From Glaciecola sp. KUL10 (lineage in GTDB: Bacteria; Pseudomonadota; Gammaproteobacteria; Enterobacterales; Alteromonadaceae): a DNA stretch of 64,000 nt. Made by a program: the position numbers and the translations under genes. Below, piece after piece: positions 47,828-56,403 of this stretch. Position 1 is the stretch's first letter. Each line of letters starts with the position of its first letter. Location of the stretch: contig NZ_BGNG01000003.1 in NCBI RefSeq assembly GCF_003203515.1, positions 310,001 to 374,000 on the forward strand, given 5' to 3'. The notes below the pieces were generated by a model that worked only from the letters and a program-made list of their open reading frames with translations, searched no databases and had not been told where the DNA came from.

Positions 47828-48085
47828 TTAAAATTGAGTATCGATATTTTTAAGTTTTTTCTCGAAAGCATCAAAATCCCCTTGTTTGTCATAATCAAAA
47901 TGGTACTGATTGTGAAACCCAAAGCTTAACTTAACCAATGCATCTTCGATGTAAACAGTGTAGCCATCGAAATCTGTATACGCTTTTACACCTTCAAGTG
48001 TGTGCGCATCATTTTCCTTATCACCATGCTTAGTGACCTTATCAAATACACGCAATAAGAACTTGCTGTCTAATTCATTTCTCAT
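47828..48085 (-). CDS. DUF3081-like small protein
   Basis: The 85-residue protein is acidic and soluble. The central part GVKAYTDFDGYTVYIEDALVKLSFGFHNQYHFDY resembles the DUF3081 family of gammaproteobacteria, which has no known function. No signal peptide was seen. It has its own strong-looking start region at 48086, and the gene upstream is the outer-membrane barrel on the same strand with a 57-base gap. Confidence 0.6.
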   Translation of the reverse strand: MRNELDSKFLLRVFDKVTKHGDKENDAHTLEGVKAYTDFDGYTVYIEDALVKLSFGFHNQYHFDYDKQGDFDAFEKKLKNIDTQF

Positions 48086-48142
48086 GGCAACCTCCGTTAA
48101 CTTAATATTAAGTTATAGCGATCTTGGGAGTTTTAGATCAGC

Positions 48143-48733
48143 TCAAAAATTGATTCTCAACCCAATAAGCAATGCATTTGCTGAATAATCATTCTCACCT
48201 TGAATGTGCTCGAATTCAGATCTTATCATTAACGATGAGGAAATATAGTAATCAAACCCTAAACCCAATACTCCCGCGAATGTATCCTTTTCCATAGGAC
48301 ATAGCGCGCTGCTATCCAGCACTTCTGCTTTAGAATCACAAACGTTATTGGCCAACTGTGCCGTTTTTATTTCCGCCTTTAATATCCCAACTCTATAAAA
48401 CAATTCACCGCTTTTGCCTGATGCTTTGCCCAAAGCAGATAAATATAGTCCACGAGCCTCAAAAAAAGGGGCATTAAAATCTGTACCTTGTGTATCACCG
48501 GTTTGCTCACCTAAGAACTGAAAGCCAGTTTCCACGTACCATTTTGGATGAAACTGGTAACCAATGCCTAATTTATATGAAGTTTCGTCAACGGACAGAA
48601 CCTTTGTTTCATTTTCAATGTATCCGCCGGAAGCGACCAGATAAAAACTATCTGTTGCAGCATACGAAGTCACTGTGTATTGAATCATTAACAAAATGAT
48701 TGATGCTCGTACCAAAGATAAAATGGCTTTCAT
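48143..48733 (-). CDS. Small outer-membrane beta-barrel protein
   Basis: The protein has 196 residues. A signal peptide is cut after about 25 (SYA). The mature part alternates polar and hydrophobic residues and ends in the outer-membrane signature LLIGLRINF, with a terminal Phe. It looks like an 8-stranded barrel of the OmpA-like/porin-like class. The Cys in ANNVCDSKAE and ALCPM may form a disulfide in a loop. No specific function can be assigned. Confidence 0.75.
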   Translation of the reverse strand: MKAILSLVRASIILLMIQYTVTSYAATDSFYLVASGGYIENETKVLSVDETSYKLGIGYQFHPKWYVETGFQFLGEQTGDTQGTDFNAPFFEARGLYLSALGKASGKSGELFYRVGILKAEIKTAQLANNVCDSKAEVLDSSALCPMEKDTFAGVLGLGFDYYISSSLMIRSEFEHIQGENDYSANALLIGLRINF

Positions 48734-49077
48734 TAACTATCCTATTTTAAAACTAAACTATTACACAAAGTTAATAAGCACGAAGCTAGCCAGCTTAACT
48801 CTCGTTTATTAAAAAAGTTCTTTCTTGAATTTGACCACATCATGAATTTGCATAATTTATGTTTAACTATTTAAAATCAGTTGTTTACTATTTACTTACA
48901 CCGCATTCACAACACGCATGGTTCATACATCCGTATCGGCCTCGATACCCTAAAGTTTACACCTTGAGATACTATCCGGTGAGCGATAGCACATTTTTTC
49001 ATCAACATTTTTTGATCTTTACACAAAAATATGTTCTATTAACAAAATCAACTGGTCAGATGAGCGGATAAGTTACC
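48734..49077. other. Gene-poor region upstream of fadE
   Basis: These 344 bases separate the minus-strand barrel gene from fadE and hold no convincing gene; an ORF at 48859-49071 has low-complexity aromatic content and no family features. A sequence CAACTGGTCAGATGA at 49049-49063 shares ACTGGTC with the left half of the FadR operator, but the right half is poor. It could also hold promoters for both flanking genes. Confidence 0.4.
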
Positions 49078-51321
49078 ATGAGTATTAGAACGAGTTTAAA
49101 AAAAGTATTACCTCCAATTTCAGTAACCGAGCAAGAAGCACTAGATGCCGGAGACGTTTGGATTGAATCATCTATCTACCAAGGCAAGCCTGATATGCAC
49201 GCTCTTAGAAGCCTGCCTCAGGCAAAGTTAAGTGCAGACGAGCAAGCATTCCTTGATGGCCCTGTAAAAGAACTGATCACTATGATCGATGAGTTCGAAT
49301 TGAATAACGGCAAACACATCCCTCAAGAGATTTTAGATTTCTTGGGCAAAAATAAATTCTTCTCAATGATTATTCCGAAGAAATTTGGTGGTCTTGAGTT
49401 TTCGCCTTACGCTAACTCAACTATCGTGGCGACTATCGCAGCAACCAGCGGCGCAATTGCAGTCACGGTGATGGTGCCTAACTCTTTAGGTCCAGGCGAG
49501 CTATTAATGCACTACGGCACTGAAGAGCAACAAAATTATTGGCTTCCGCGCCTATCTGTGGGCCAAGATATCCCATGTTTTGCGTTGACAAGTCCTGAAG
49601 CGGGCTCAGATGCTGGTTCGATTCCTGATGCGGGTATTGTGACGATGGGCGAATACGAAGGCAAAGAAGTACTCGGTTTATCGGTCAGTTGGGACAAACG
49701 TTACATTACACTCGCCCCAATCGCTACAGTTTTAGGATTGGCGTTTAAAGTATTTGACCCACAAGGCTTATTGGGCGGTGATTTAGAATTAGGCATTACA
49801 TGCGCATTGTTACCAAAGTCACACCCTGGCGTTGAGCTTGGGAACCGTCATGATCCGATGGGCGTGAAATTTTACAATGGTACAACGCGTGGTAATAATG
49901 TCTTTATCCCGATGGACTTTATAATCGGTGGTCAAAAGAATATTGGGAAAGGTTGGCAAATGCTTGTGTCTTGCCTCGGTGCTGGTCGCGGTATTTCATT
50001 ACCGGCAATGGGCGTAGCATCAGCCCAATCGGCATTTAAATCAACTGCAGAGTATTCTTTTGTGCGCGAACAGTTTGGCGTGCCAATCGGACGTTTTGAA
50101 GGTATTCAGGAAAAGCTTGCTGATATTGCTGGAAAAACATTCTTATTGGAAGCTATGCGCGTATTAACTACTGAAGGCTTAGGTGAAGGTGTTAAACCTT
50201 CTGTGGTAACAGCAATTGCAAAGTATCACATGACAGAGTTAGGTCGCGATGTACTTAACTCAGCAATGGATGTACAAGCAGGTAAGGCAATCCAACGCGG
50301 TCCACAAAATACGCTAGCTAACGGCTACAGTGCATTGCCGATTGCAATCACAGTGGAAGGTGCAAACATTCTGACTCGTAACTTGATGATTTTTGGTCAA
50401 GGCGCAATGCGTTGCCATCCACACTTGAAAGAAATGGTTGATTTAATCCATAGCAATGAATCATCAGCAGATGCTGAGTTCAATAAGGTGTTAGGTAAGA
50501 CCGTTAAATTCAGCGTTAAAAATGCGTTTAGAAGCTTTGCAAATAGCTACTTACCGTTTGTCCGTTCTGCTGAATCTGCTTTGCCCGAAGTACGTAAGTA
50601 CGAAAGAAGAGTTAACGCTCTTTCGGCTAAGCTAGCGCCATTAGCTGATCTTTCACTACTCGTTTTAGGCGGTGATTTGAAAAAAGCTGAGTTACTCTCT
50701 GCACGGCTTGGTGACGTTATGAGCTATGTCTATGGCGCGATGGCTACCATCCGTTTTTACGAGCAGCGCGTTGAAGATCGTCAGCAAGCAAAAGCGTATT
50801 TTGAGTACGCGATGGAGTGGTCGCTTCAGCAGGGCGAAAAGGCTGTTGTTTCATTTATTAACAACTTTCCAAATACACCAACTCGCGGCTTAATGCGTTT
50901 TATAACTAATACGTATACGTCATCTTATAACCAAATTCCAGATGACTTGGTACGCGAGTTGTCGACGGCCGCACTACAAGATAGCAGTATCAAAGCACAA
51001 TTAACGCATCTAGTGACAGTAGTGGCGGGAGACGGCAACAGTATTAACGAGGAAGCATTTAAAGCGAAGCATGCAGCAATGCCGTTGCTGTCAAAAGTGC
51101 AAAAAGCACTTCGCAAAGCGCCTGTTGTTCCTTTCTTGTCATTCGAAAATGCGGTTAATAAGTTGCATGAAGCAGGTTCTTTGACTGAGCAAGAAGTGGA
51201 TACACTGCTTGCTTACAATGAAAAGCGTAAATTATCAGTGCGCGTTGATGAGTTCACATTCGATATGGAATTAATAGACGCGAATGGCGATAAAGTGGTT
51301 GAAGAAGTAAAAGCTGCATAA
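49078..51321 (+). CDS. fadE: FadE-type acyl-CoA dehydrogenase
   Basis: The protein has 747 residues. It shows the ACAD fold with LTSPEAGSDAGSIPDAG (about 168-184, flavin/substrate loop), RYITLAPIATV and REQFGVPIGRFEGIQEKLADIAG (about 330-352), followed by the extra C-terminal domain of FadE. E. coli FadE is 814 residues with an N-terminal membrane region; here that leader is absent, so the enzyme may be soluble. Role: first step of fatty acid beta-oxidation. It is followed by a strong terminator. Confidence 0.92.
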   Translation: MSIRTSLKKVLPPISVTEQEALDAGDVWIESSIYQGKPDMHALRSLPQAKLSADEQAFLDGPVKELITMIDEFELNNGKHIPQEILDFLGKNKFFSMIIPKKFGGLEFSPYANSTIVATIAATSGAIAVTVMVPNSLGPGELLMHYGTEEQQNYWLPRLSVGQDIPCFALTSPEAGSDAGSIPDAGIVTMGEYEGKEVLGLSVSWDKRYITLAPIATVLGLAFKVFDPQGLLGGDLELGITCALLPKSHPGVELGNRHDPMGVKFYNGTTRGNNVFIPMDFIIGGQKNIGKGWQMLVSCLGAGRGISLPAMGVASAQSAFKSTAEYSFVREQFGVPIGRFEGIQEKLADIAGKTFLLEAMRVLTTEGLGEGVKPSVVTAIAKYHMTELGRDVLNSAMDVQAGKAIQRGPQNTLANGYSALPIAITVEGANILTRNLMIFGQGAMRCHPHLKEMVDLIHSNESSADAEFNKVLGKTVKFSVKNAFRSFANSYLPFVRSAESALPEVRKYERRVNALSAKLAPLADLSLLVLGGDLKKAELLSARLGDVMSYVYGAMATIRFYEQRVEDRQQAKAYFEYAMEWSLQQGEKAVVSFINNFPNTPTRGLMRFITNTYTSSYNQIPDDLVRELSTAALQDSSIKAQLTHLVTVVAGDGNSINEEAFKAKHAAMPLLSKVQKALRKAPVVPFLSFENAVNKLHEAGSLTEQEVDTLLAYNEKRKLSVRVDEFTFDMELIDANGDKVVEEVKAA

Positions 51322-51374
51322 GCCATACACTGAATACATCTAATTTAAAAGCTACTTAATTTAGATACACTTTT

Positions 51375-51410
51375 AAAAAACCAGCATTCTTTGATGCTGG
51401 TTTTTTATTT
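51375..51410 (+). terminator. Rho-independent terminator after fadE
   Basis: AAAAAACCAGCAT (51375-51387) pairs with ATGCTGGTTTTTT (51394-51406). The stem is closed by a six-base loop and followed by T-rich sequence. It ends the fadE transcript 50 bases after the stop. Confidence 0.9.
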
Positions 51411-51479
51411 AATTCAATACTAAACTCGCTATACTTAGTTTAGCAAACGTAAACCAATTAAACATAATAAGAACCGCAA

Positions 51480-52064
51480 ATGGCACAGTTATACTTCTAT
51501 TATTCTGCAATGAACGCCGGAAAATCCACATCATTACTTCAATCCGCCTATAACTACCGCGAACGGGGAATGCAGGTTGAACTTTTTACAGCATCAATAG
51601 ATAACCGATTTGGAGAAGGTAAAATTGCATCGCGCATTGGCCTTCAAACAGCAGCGAATTTGTTTACGCCAGAGACCGATATTTATCGCTTTATGCGCAA
51701 ACGCTGTGAGTTTGAAACGATTAGCTGTCTATTCATTGACGAAGCACAGTTTTTAAGCAAAAAACAGGTACTTCAGTGTTTAGAGATAGTCGATAAGCTC
51801 AACGTACCTGTATTAGCTTATGGATTGCGAACCGATTTTAGAGGTGAAACGTTTGAAGGTAGTCACTACCTGCTCGCTTGGGCTGACAAACTCTCAGAGT
51901 TGAAAACTGTCTGTCACTGTGGCCGCAAAGCCAATTTCGTCGCAAGGCTAGATCAACATGGAAACGCTATTCAAGATGGCGCACAGGTTGATGTGGGGGG
52001 AAATGAAAAATATGTGTCGCTTTGTCGTAAGCATTTCATGAAAAAAGTATCGATCAACACCTAA
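51480..52064 (+). CDS. tdk: Thymidine kinase
   Basis: The protein has 194 residues of the type II thymidine kinase family. The P-loop is [10 protein letters not shown] (about 8-17) and FIDEAQFL (about 86-93) is Walker [14 protein letters not shown] and the C-terminal YVSLCRKHF are the zinc-binding cysteines and lasso region. It phosphorylates thymidine and deoxyuridine in the salvage pathway. It stands alone after the fadE terminator; the following 188 bases up to 52252 show no further gene. Confidence 0.95.
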   Translation: MAQLYFYYSAMNAGKSTSLLQSAYNYRERGMQVELFTASIDNRFGEGKIASRIGLQTAANLFTPETDIYRFMRKRCEFETISCLFIDEAQFLSKKQVLQCLEIVDKLNVPVLAYGLRTDFRGETFEGSHYLLAWADKLSELKTVCHCGRKANFVARLDQHGNAIQDGAQVDVGGNEKYVSLCRKHFMKKVSINT

Positions 52065-52252
52065 CTTCAGTGTTTTTAAAAGGATAGTTGATTGATACAA
52101 AGTACCTTTACAAAATGTCTACTCTCCTTTCGAAGCAGATTGATTAAGGCGCTTAATATCACTGAAATTTATCCACTTCGCACATTTATCAAAAGTTCAC
52201 TAATTGAATATTCGCGTTAATATTATGTTAATTAACGAATAAAGGTACGCCA

Positions 52253-53473
52253 ATGGACTTTTCACACAATGCTAAAACTCAAGACTATCTTGCACGTATC
52301 AAGCAATTTATAGCTGATAATATTCAACCTATAGAAACACAGGTTTACCAAGAATTACATGCGCTAAACCCCACCGGTGACTGGACTCAATGGAAATGCC
52401 ATCCGGCGATTGAACCCTTGAAGCAAAAGGCTAAAGAACAAGGTCTTTGGAATCTATTTCTACCTGATGAAAATCTCGCACAGGGACTCACCACGTTAGA
52501 ATATGCCCCCCTAGCCGAAGAAATGGGCCGCTACTTATTCGCCCCAGAAATATTTAATTGTAACGCACCTGACACGGGCAACATGGAAGTGCTTTACCAT
52601 TTTGGCAATCAGGTTCAACAGGATGAATGGCTGACTCCCCTGCTCAACGGTGAAATAAGATCTGTGTTTGGGATGACAGAACCTGATGTTGCTTCATCAG
52701 ACGCAACAAACATGGCGGCTACAATTGAATTGGACGGCAATGAAATAGTTATTAATGGCAAAAAATGGTGGTCTACTGGCCTTGGGCACCCAAATGCGAA
52801 GGTGTGCATTTTCATGGGCTTATCCAATCCAGAAAATGATAAGCACAGTCAACACAGCATGGTAATTGTGCCACTCGATACACCTGGTATTGAAATTAAG
52901 CGTATGCTGACAGCATATGGCGATTATGATGCACCATTTGGGCATGGAGAAATGCACTTTAACAACGTCCGTGTACCAAAAGAAAATTTACTCGTAGGCA
53001 TGGGTAAAGGTTTTGCAATTGCACAAGGGCGATTGGGGCCAGGACGAATTCATCATTGTATGAGAGCAATTGGTATGGCCGAAAAAGCGCTCGAACTTGC
53101 CATCAAGCGTGGTTTTTCGCGAGAAGCGTTCGGGTCTCCTATTATTCAACTGGGTGGAAATCGTGAACGAATCGCAAAAGCACGCATGGCCATAGAGCAA
53201 TCACGCCTGTTAACACTTCAGGCAGCTTGGAAGATAGATAATCTAGGCGTTAAAAATGCAATGGTTGATATATCAGCAATCAAAGTAGTTGTACCAAATA
53301 TGCTGCAGGAAGTCGTGGATATGGCTGTGCAGATTCATGGAGGGGGAGGAATGTGTGGTGACTTCCCCTTGGCGCAATTTGCAGCAGGTGCTCGAGCGTT
53401 GCGTTTGGCCGACGGCCCTGATGAAGTGCATATGGGTATGGTGACTCGTCTAGAGCTAAAGAAGTACAAATAA
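52253..53473 (+). CDS. Acyl-CoA dehydrogenase, ACAD10/11-like
   Basis: The protein has 406 residues, normal for soluble ACADs. FGMTEPDVASSDATNM (about 138-153) is the first flavin motif, KWWSTG lies at about 173-178, and REAFGSPIIQLGGNRERIA and QIHGGGGMCGDFPLA are the C-terminal ACAD motifs. It is closest in pattern to the ACAD10/11 group, which works with a kinase on 4-hydroxy or unusual fatty acids. The next gene, one base after the stop, encodes such a kinase-like protein. Confidence 0.88.
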   Translation: MDFSHNAKTQDYLARIKQFIADNIQPIETQVYQELHALNPTGDWTQWKCHPAIEPLKQKAKEQGLWNLFLPDENLAQGLTTLEYAPLAEEMGRYLFAPEIFNCNAPDTGNMEVLYHFGNQVQQDEWLTPLLNGEIRSVFGMTEPDVASSDATNMAATIELDGNEIVINGKKWWSTGLGHPNAKVCIFMGLSNPENDKHSQHSMVIVPLDTPGIEIKRMLTAYGDYDAPFGHGEMHFNNVRVPKENLLVGMGKGFAIAQGRLGPGRIHHCMRAIGMAEKALELAIKRGFSREAFGSPIIQLGGNRERIAKARMAIEQSRLLTLQAAWKIDNLGVKNAMVDISAIKVVVPNMLQEVVDMAVQIHGGGGMCGDFPLAQFAAGARALRLADGPDEVHMGMVTRLELKKYK

Positions 53474-53474
53474 T

Positions 53475-54566
53475 ATGACCAATACAACAAAATCCCAAGC
53501 TAACTCATCCTTACTTGATAGCGCAGGTTCCGTCAGACCCGGTGAAGAACTCCCTGTTGCAACCTTATGTGAATGGTTAGATAAACATGTAGGTGGAATC
53601 TCAGGTGACCCCATCATCACTCAATATTCCGGCGGGGCCTCGAATTGGACCTATTGTCTGGAGTTCGCCGAAAAATCGTTGATTCTTAGACGCCCCCCTG
53701 CAGGAACTAAAGCTAAAGGTGCTCACGATATGGGCAGGGAATACCGCTTGCAAAACTCACTGAAGAAAGTCTACGCAAACGTCCCAACTATGCTTGGTTA
53801 CACCGATGATGAAGCCATCATTGGCGCAGAGTTTTACGTCATGGAGAAGCTTAATGGCATTATCCCTCGTAAAAATATGCCGAGGGGCTTAGAAATGAGC
53901 AAAGCGCAAACGGCTGAGTTATGCAAAGCCGCGTTGGATGGTCTAATCGAACTGCACAATGTAGATTATAAAGGTGCAAATTTGTCCCACATTGGCAAAG
54001 GGGAAGGATACACACAACGACAAATCAGCGGCTGGATAAATCGTTACACAAAAGCTAGAACATGGAATGTCCCGAGCGCAAAAAAGGTCATGGCTTGGCT
54101 TGAAAACACAATGCCTGATAAAGAGAAAATTTGTATCACTCACAATGACTATCGGTTTGATAATTTGGTCTTAGACGCACACGATCCGACAAAGATAATC
54201 GGAGTGTTAGATTGGGAATTAGCGACATTGGGTGATCCTCTTATGGATCTCGGCAACTCACTCGCCTATTGGGTGCAAGCTGATGATGACTTTATGGCTC
54301 GAAATACACGACGTCAACCTACACATCTAGAAGGTATGATGACGCGACAACAAGTCATCGATTACTATTGTCACAAACAAGAACTAGAAGCAAAAGACTT
54401 CGCTTTTTATGAAGTATATGGACTCTTTAGATTAGCCGGGATTGTTCAACAAATTTACTATCGATATCACCATAAACAAACGCGTAACCCTGCTTATAAA
54501 AACCTTTGGGTCTTTGTTCACTATCTATTGTATCGCTGCAACAAAGTGATAAAACGTTATCAGTAA
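53475..54566 (+). CDS. APH-like phosphotransferase partner of the acyl-CoA dehydrogenase
   Basis: The protein has 363 residues of the aminoglycoside phosphotransferase/choline kinase fold. SLILRRPPAGTKAKGAHDMGREY is the ATP-binding part, CITHNDYRFDNLVLD the catalytic Brenner motif and GVLDWELATLGDPLMDLG the metal-binding motif. This family is fused to ACAD domains in animal ACAD10/11, where it phosphorylates hydroxyacyl-CoA. Here the two are separate neighbouring genes. Antibiotic resistance is not suggested by the context. Confidence 0.87.
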   Translation: MTNTTKSQANSSLLDSAGSVRPGEELPVATLCEWLDKHVGGISGDPIITQYSGGASNWTYCLEFAEKSLILRRPPAGTKAKGAHDMGREYRLQNSLKKVYANVPTMLGYTDDEAIIGAEFYVMEKLNGIIPRKNMPRGLEMSKAQTAELCKAALDGLIELHNVDYKGANLSHIGKGEGYTQRQISGWINRYTKARTWNVPSAKKVMAWLENTMPDKEKICITHNDYRFDNLVLDAHDPTKIIGVLDWELATLGDPLMDLGNSLAYWVQADDDFMARNTRRQPTHLEGMMTRQQVIDYYCHKQELEAKDFAFYEVYGLFRLAGIVQQIYYRYHHKQTRNPAYKNLWVFVHYLLYRCNKVIKRYQ

Positions 54567-54634
54567 ATCGTATACAGTACATTTAATTGGCATTTCATTC
54601 GCGATACTAAAAACTAAATAAAAAAGGAAACGGC

Positions 54635-55390
54635 ATGACAGCAGTTCGTCAAAACATCCTGATTACCGGTGCCAGCTCAGGTCTAGGCAAAGGAATGGCT
54701 ATCGAGTTCGCCAAAATGGGACGTAATTTGGGTTTATGTGCTCGACGTGTTGAGCGCCTAGAAGATCTAAAGGCGGAGCTAGAAACTATCAACCCAAATA
54801 TTAAGGTAGTCATTAAATCATTAGACGTAAACGATCATGACGCTGTATTTACTGTTTTCGAAGAGTTTCGTCAGGCTCTCGGGTCATTAGATAGAGTAAT
54901 AGTTAACGCAGGTATGGGAAAGGGTGCGTCAATCGGCACAGGTTTTTTTCACGCCAACAAGCAGACTGCCGTAACCAATTTTGTCTCTGCGTTAGCACAG
55001 TGTGAGGCGGCTGTGGGGATTTTCAGGGCTCAAAATGCGGGTCATCTTGTTAATATATCTTCTATCAGCGCGATGCGTGGGTTTAGGCGTGCTTTAAACG
55101 TTTATGCAGCGACAAAGGCAGCATTAAGTAACCTTTCAGAAGGTTTACGTGTAGACTTAATGAATACACCGATTAAGGTATCTACAGTTCACCCGGGCTT
55201 TATTCGAAGCGAAATCAATGAAAAAGTCGAAAAGGTTCCTTTCATGGTTGACACTGAGGTAGGCTGCAGAGCTATTGTGAAAGCCATAGAAAAAGAGGGT
55301 GCAAATAGTTACGTTCCAAACTGGCCTTGGTCAATTATGGTAAGAATACTAAAAATTGCCCCGTTATCGTGGCTAAAAAAGATGAGCTAA
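54635..55390 (+). CDS. Short-chain dehydrogenase/reductase
   Basis: The protein has 251 residues. The classical SDR motifs are complete: TGASSGLGKG (about 11-20) for NAD(P), the catalytic Ser in VNISSISAM and YAATK (about 152-156). It probably oxidises or reduces a hydroxy/keto acyl intermediate in the same pathway as the two upstream genes, 68 bases after the kinase. Substrate unknown. Confidence 0.88.
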   Translation: MTAVRQNILITGASSGLGKGMAIEFAKMGRNLGLCARRVERLEDLKAELETINPNIKVVIKSLDVNDHDAVFTVFEEFRQALGSLDRVIVNAGMGKGASIGTGFFHANKQTAVTNFVSALAQCEAAVGIFRAQNAGHLVNISSISAMRGFRRALNVYAATKAALSNLSEGLRVDLMNTPIKVSTVHPGFIRSEINEKVEKVPFMVDTEVGCRAIVKAIEKEGANSYVPNWPWSIMVRILKIAPLSWLKKMS

Positions 55391-55445
55391 GCGATACGCT
55401 CTCACTATGCATAACTTAAAATACTGAAGGTAGATAACAACGCTC

Positions 55446-56315
55446 ATGCAAGACAGCATATTAACTCAAGTACTTTTGCCGCTCGTGCTAGCACTCATTA
55501 TGTTTGGCATGGGGCTAAGTTTAACGCTCAAAGATTTTACGCGACTTGCAAAAGTACCTAAAGCGGCCCTTGTTGGCTTGTTTGGGCAATTGGTTTTATT
55601 GCCCTTACTTACCTTTTTACTCGCAATCAATCTGGGTGTATCAAATGAAATCGCCATCGGTATGATGATTTTGGCTGCCTGTCCCGGAGGCACGACGTCT
55701 AATTTAATCAGTCATATTGCAAAAGCTAATCTTGCCCTATCGGTCAGTTTAACAGCAATAAGCACATTGATTTGCGTGATCACCACCCCTATTATCATAG
55801 TGTACTCAATTGAATACTTTACCCAACAAGCGGTCGAGCAGTTTTCCATTTTAGATACTTCGATTGGCATTATCGCGATATTGATCGTGCCTATTCTCTT
55901 AGGGATGCTCGTTAGAAAGTTCGCGGACGGATTTGCCCTATTTCTAGAACCGTTTTTTCGAAAACTAGCCGTAATATTTATGGTGCTGCTAATAATCTCT
56001 ATTTCTTACAACGAACGAGAGATGATTGTAGCGTCATTTCCCTCCGTGTTTATCAGCATGTTTACCTTGAATATTATCGCCACCATAATGGGCGTTGCCT
56101 TAGCCAAATTAGCAAAGCTTTCTCATAAGGACGGTTTAACATTAGGTATCGAAATCGGTACACAGAACTCGACAATGGCAATGTTAATTGCAGTCAGTTT
56201 TTTACAAATGCCTGACTATGCAATAGCCGCTGGCATTTATAGTGTGTTTATGTACTTAGGGGCAACTTTGCTAGTTCTTTATAGTCGCTGGACCGAAAAT
56301 AAAACAAAGCACTAA
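55446..56315 (+). CDS. Bile acid:sodium symporter family transporter
   Basis: The protein has 289 residues with about nine to ten hydrophobic spans. CPGGTTSNLISHIAKANLALSVSLTAIST (about 79-107, given in outline) and the later GIEIGTQNSTMAMLIAV are signature motifs of the bile acid:Na+ symporter family, each carrying sodium-coordinating polar residues. In a marine bacterium the substrate is probably an organic anion and not bile acid. The following 88 bases to the hydrolase start are AT-rich. Confidence 0.88.
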   Translation: MQDSILTQVLLPLVLALIMFGMGLSLTLKDFTRLAKVPKAALVGLFGQLVLLPLLTFLLAINLGVSNEIAIGMMILAACPGGTTSNLISHIAKANLALSVSLTAISTLICVITTPIIIVYSIEYFTQQAVEQFSILDTSIGIIAILIVPILLGMLVRKFADGFALFLEPFFRKLAVIFMVLLIISISYNEREMIVASFPSVFISMFTLNIIATIMGVALAKLAKLSHKDGLTLGIEIGTQNSTMAMLIAVSFLQMPDYAIAAGIYSVFMYLGATLLVLYSRWTENKTKH

Positions 56316-56403
56316 GCACCTTTAACAGTGCATATTTAATGATTCCAATATATATTTATTTAGTAAGTGTTTCCCCCAAAATATGACATAAGGAATCTGG
56401 ACA

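Noticed and set aside
48859-49071. 70-codon ORF upstream of fadE
   Set aside because: Low-complexity aromatic and His-rich translation, no ribosome site, no family features; it lies in a promoter region.
53475-54566. Antibiotic-resistance aminoglycoside phosphotransferase
   Set aside because: The fold is shared, but the position one base after an ACAD gene matches the ACAD10/11 kinase partner.
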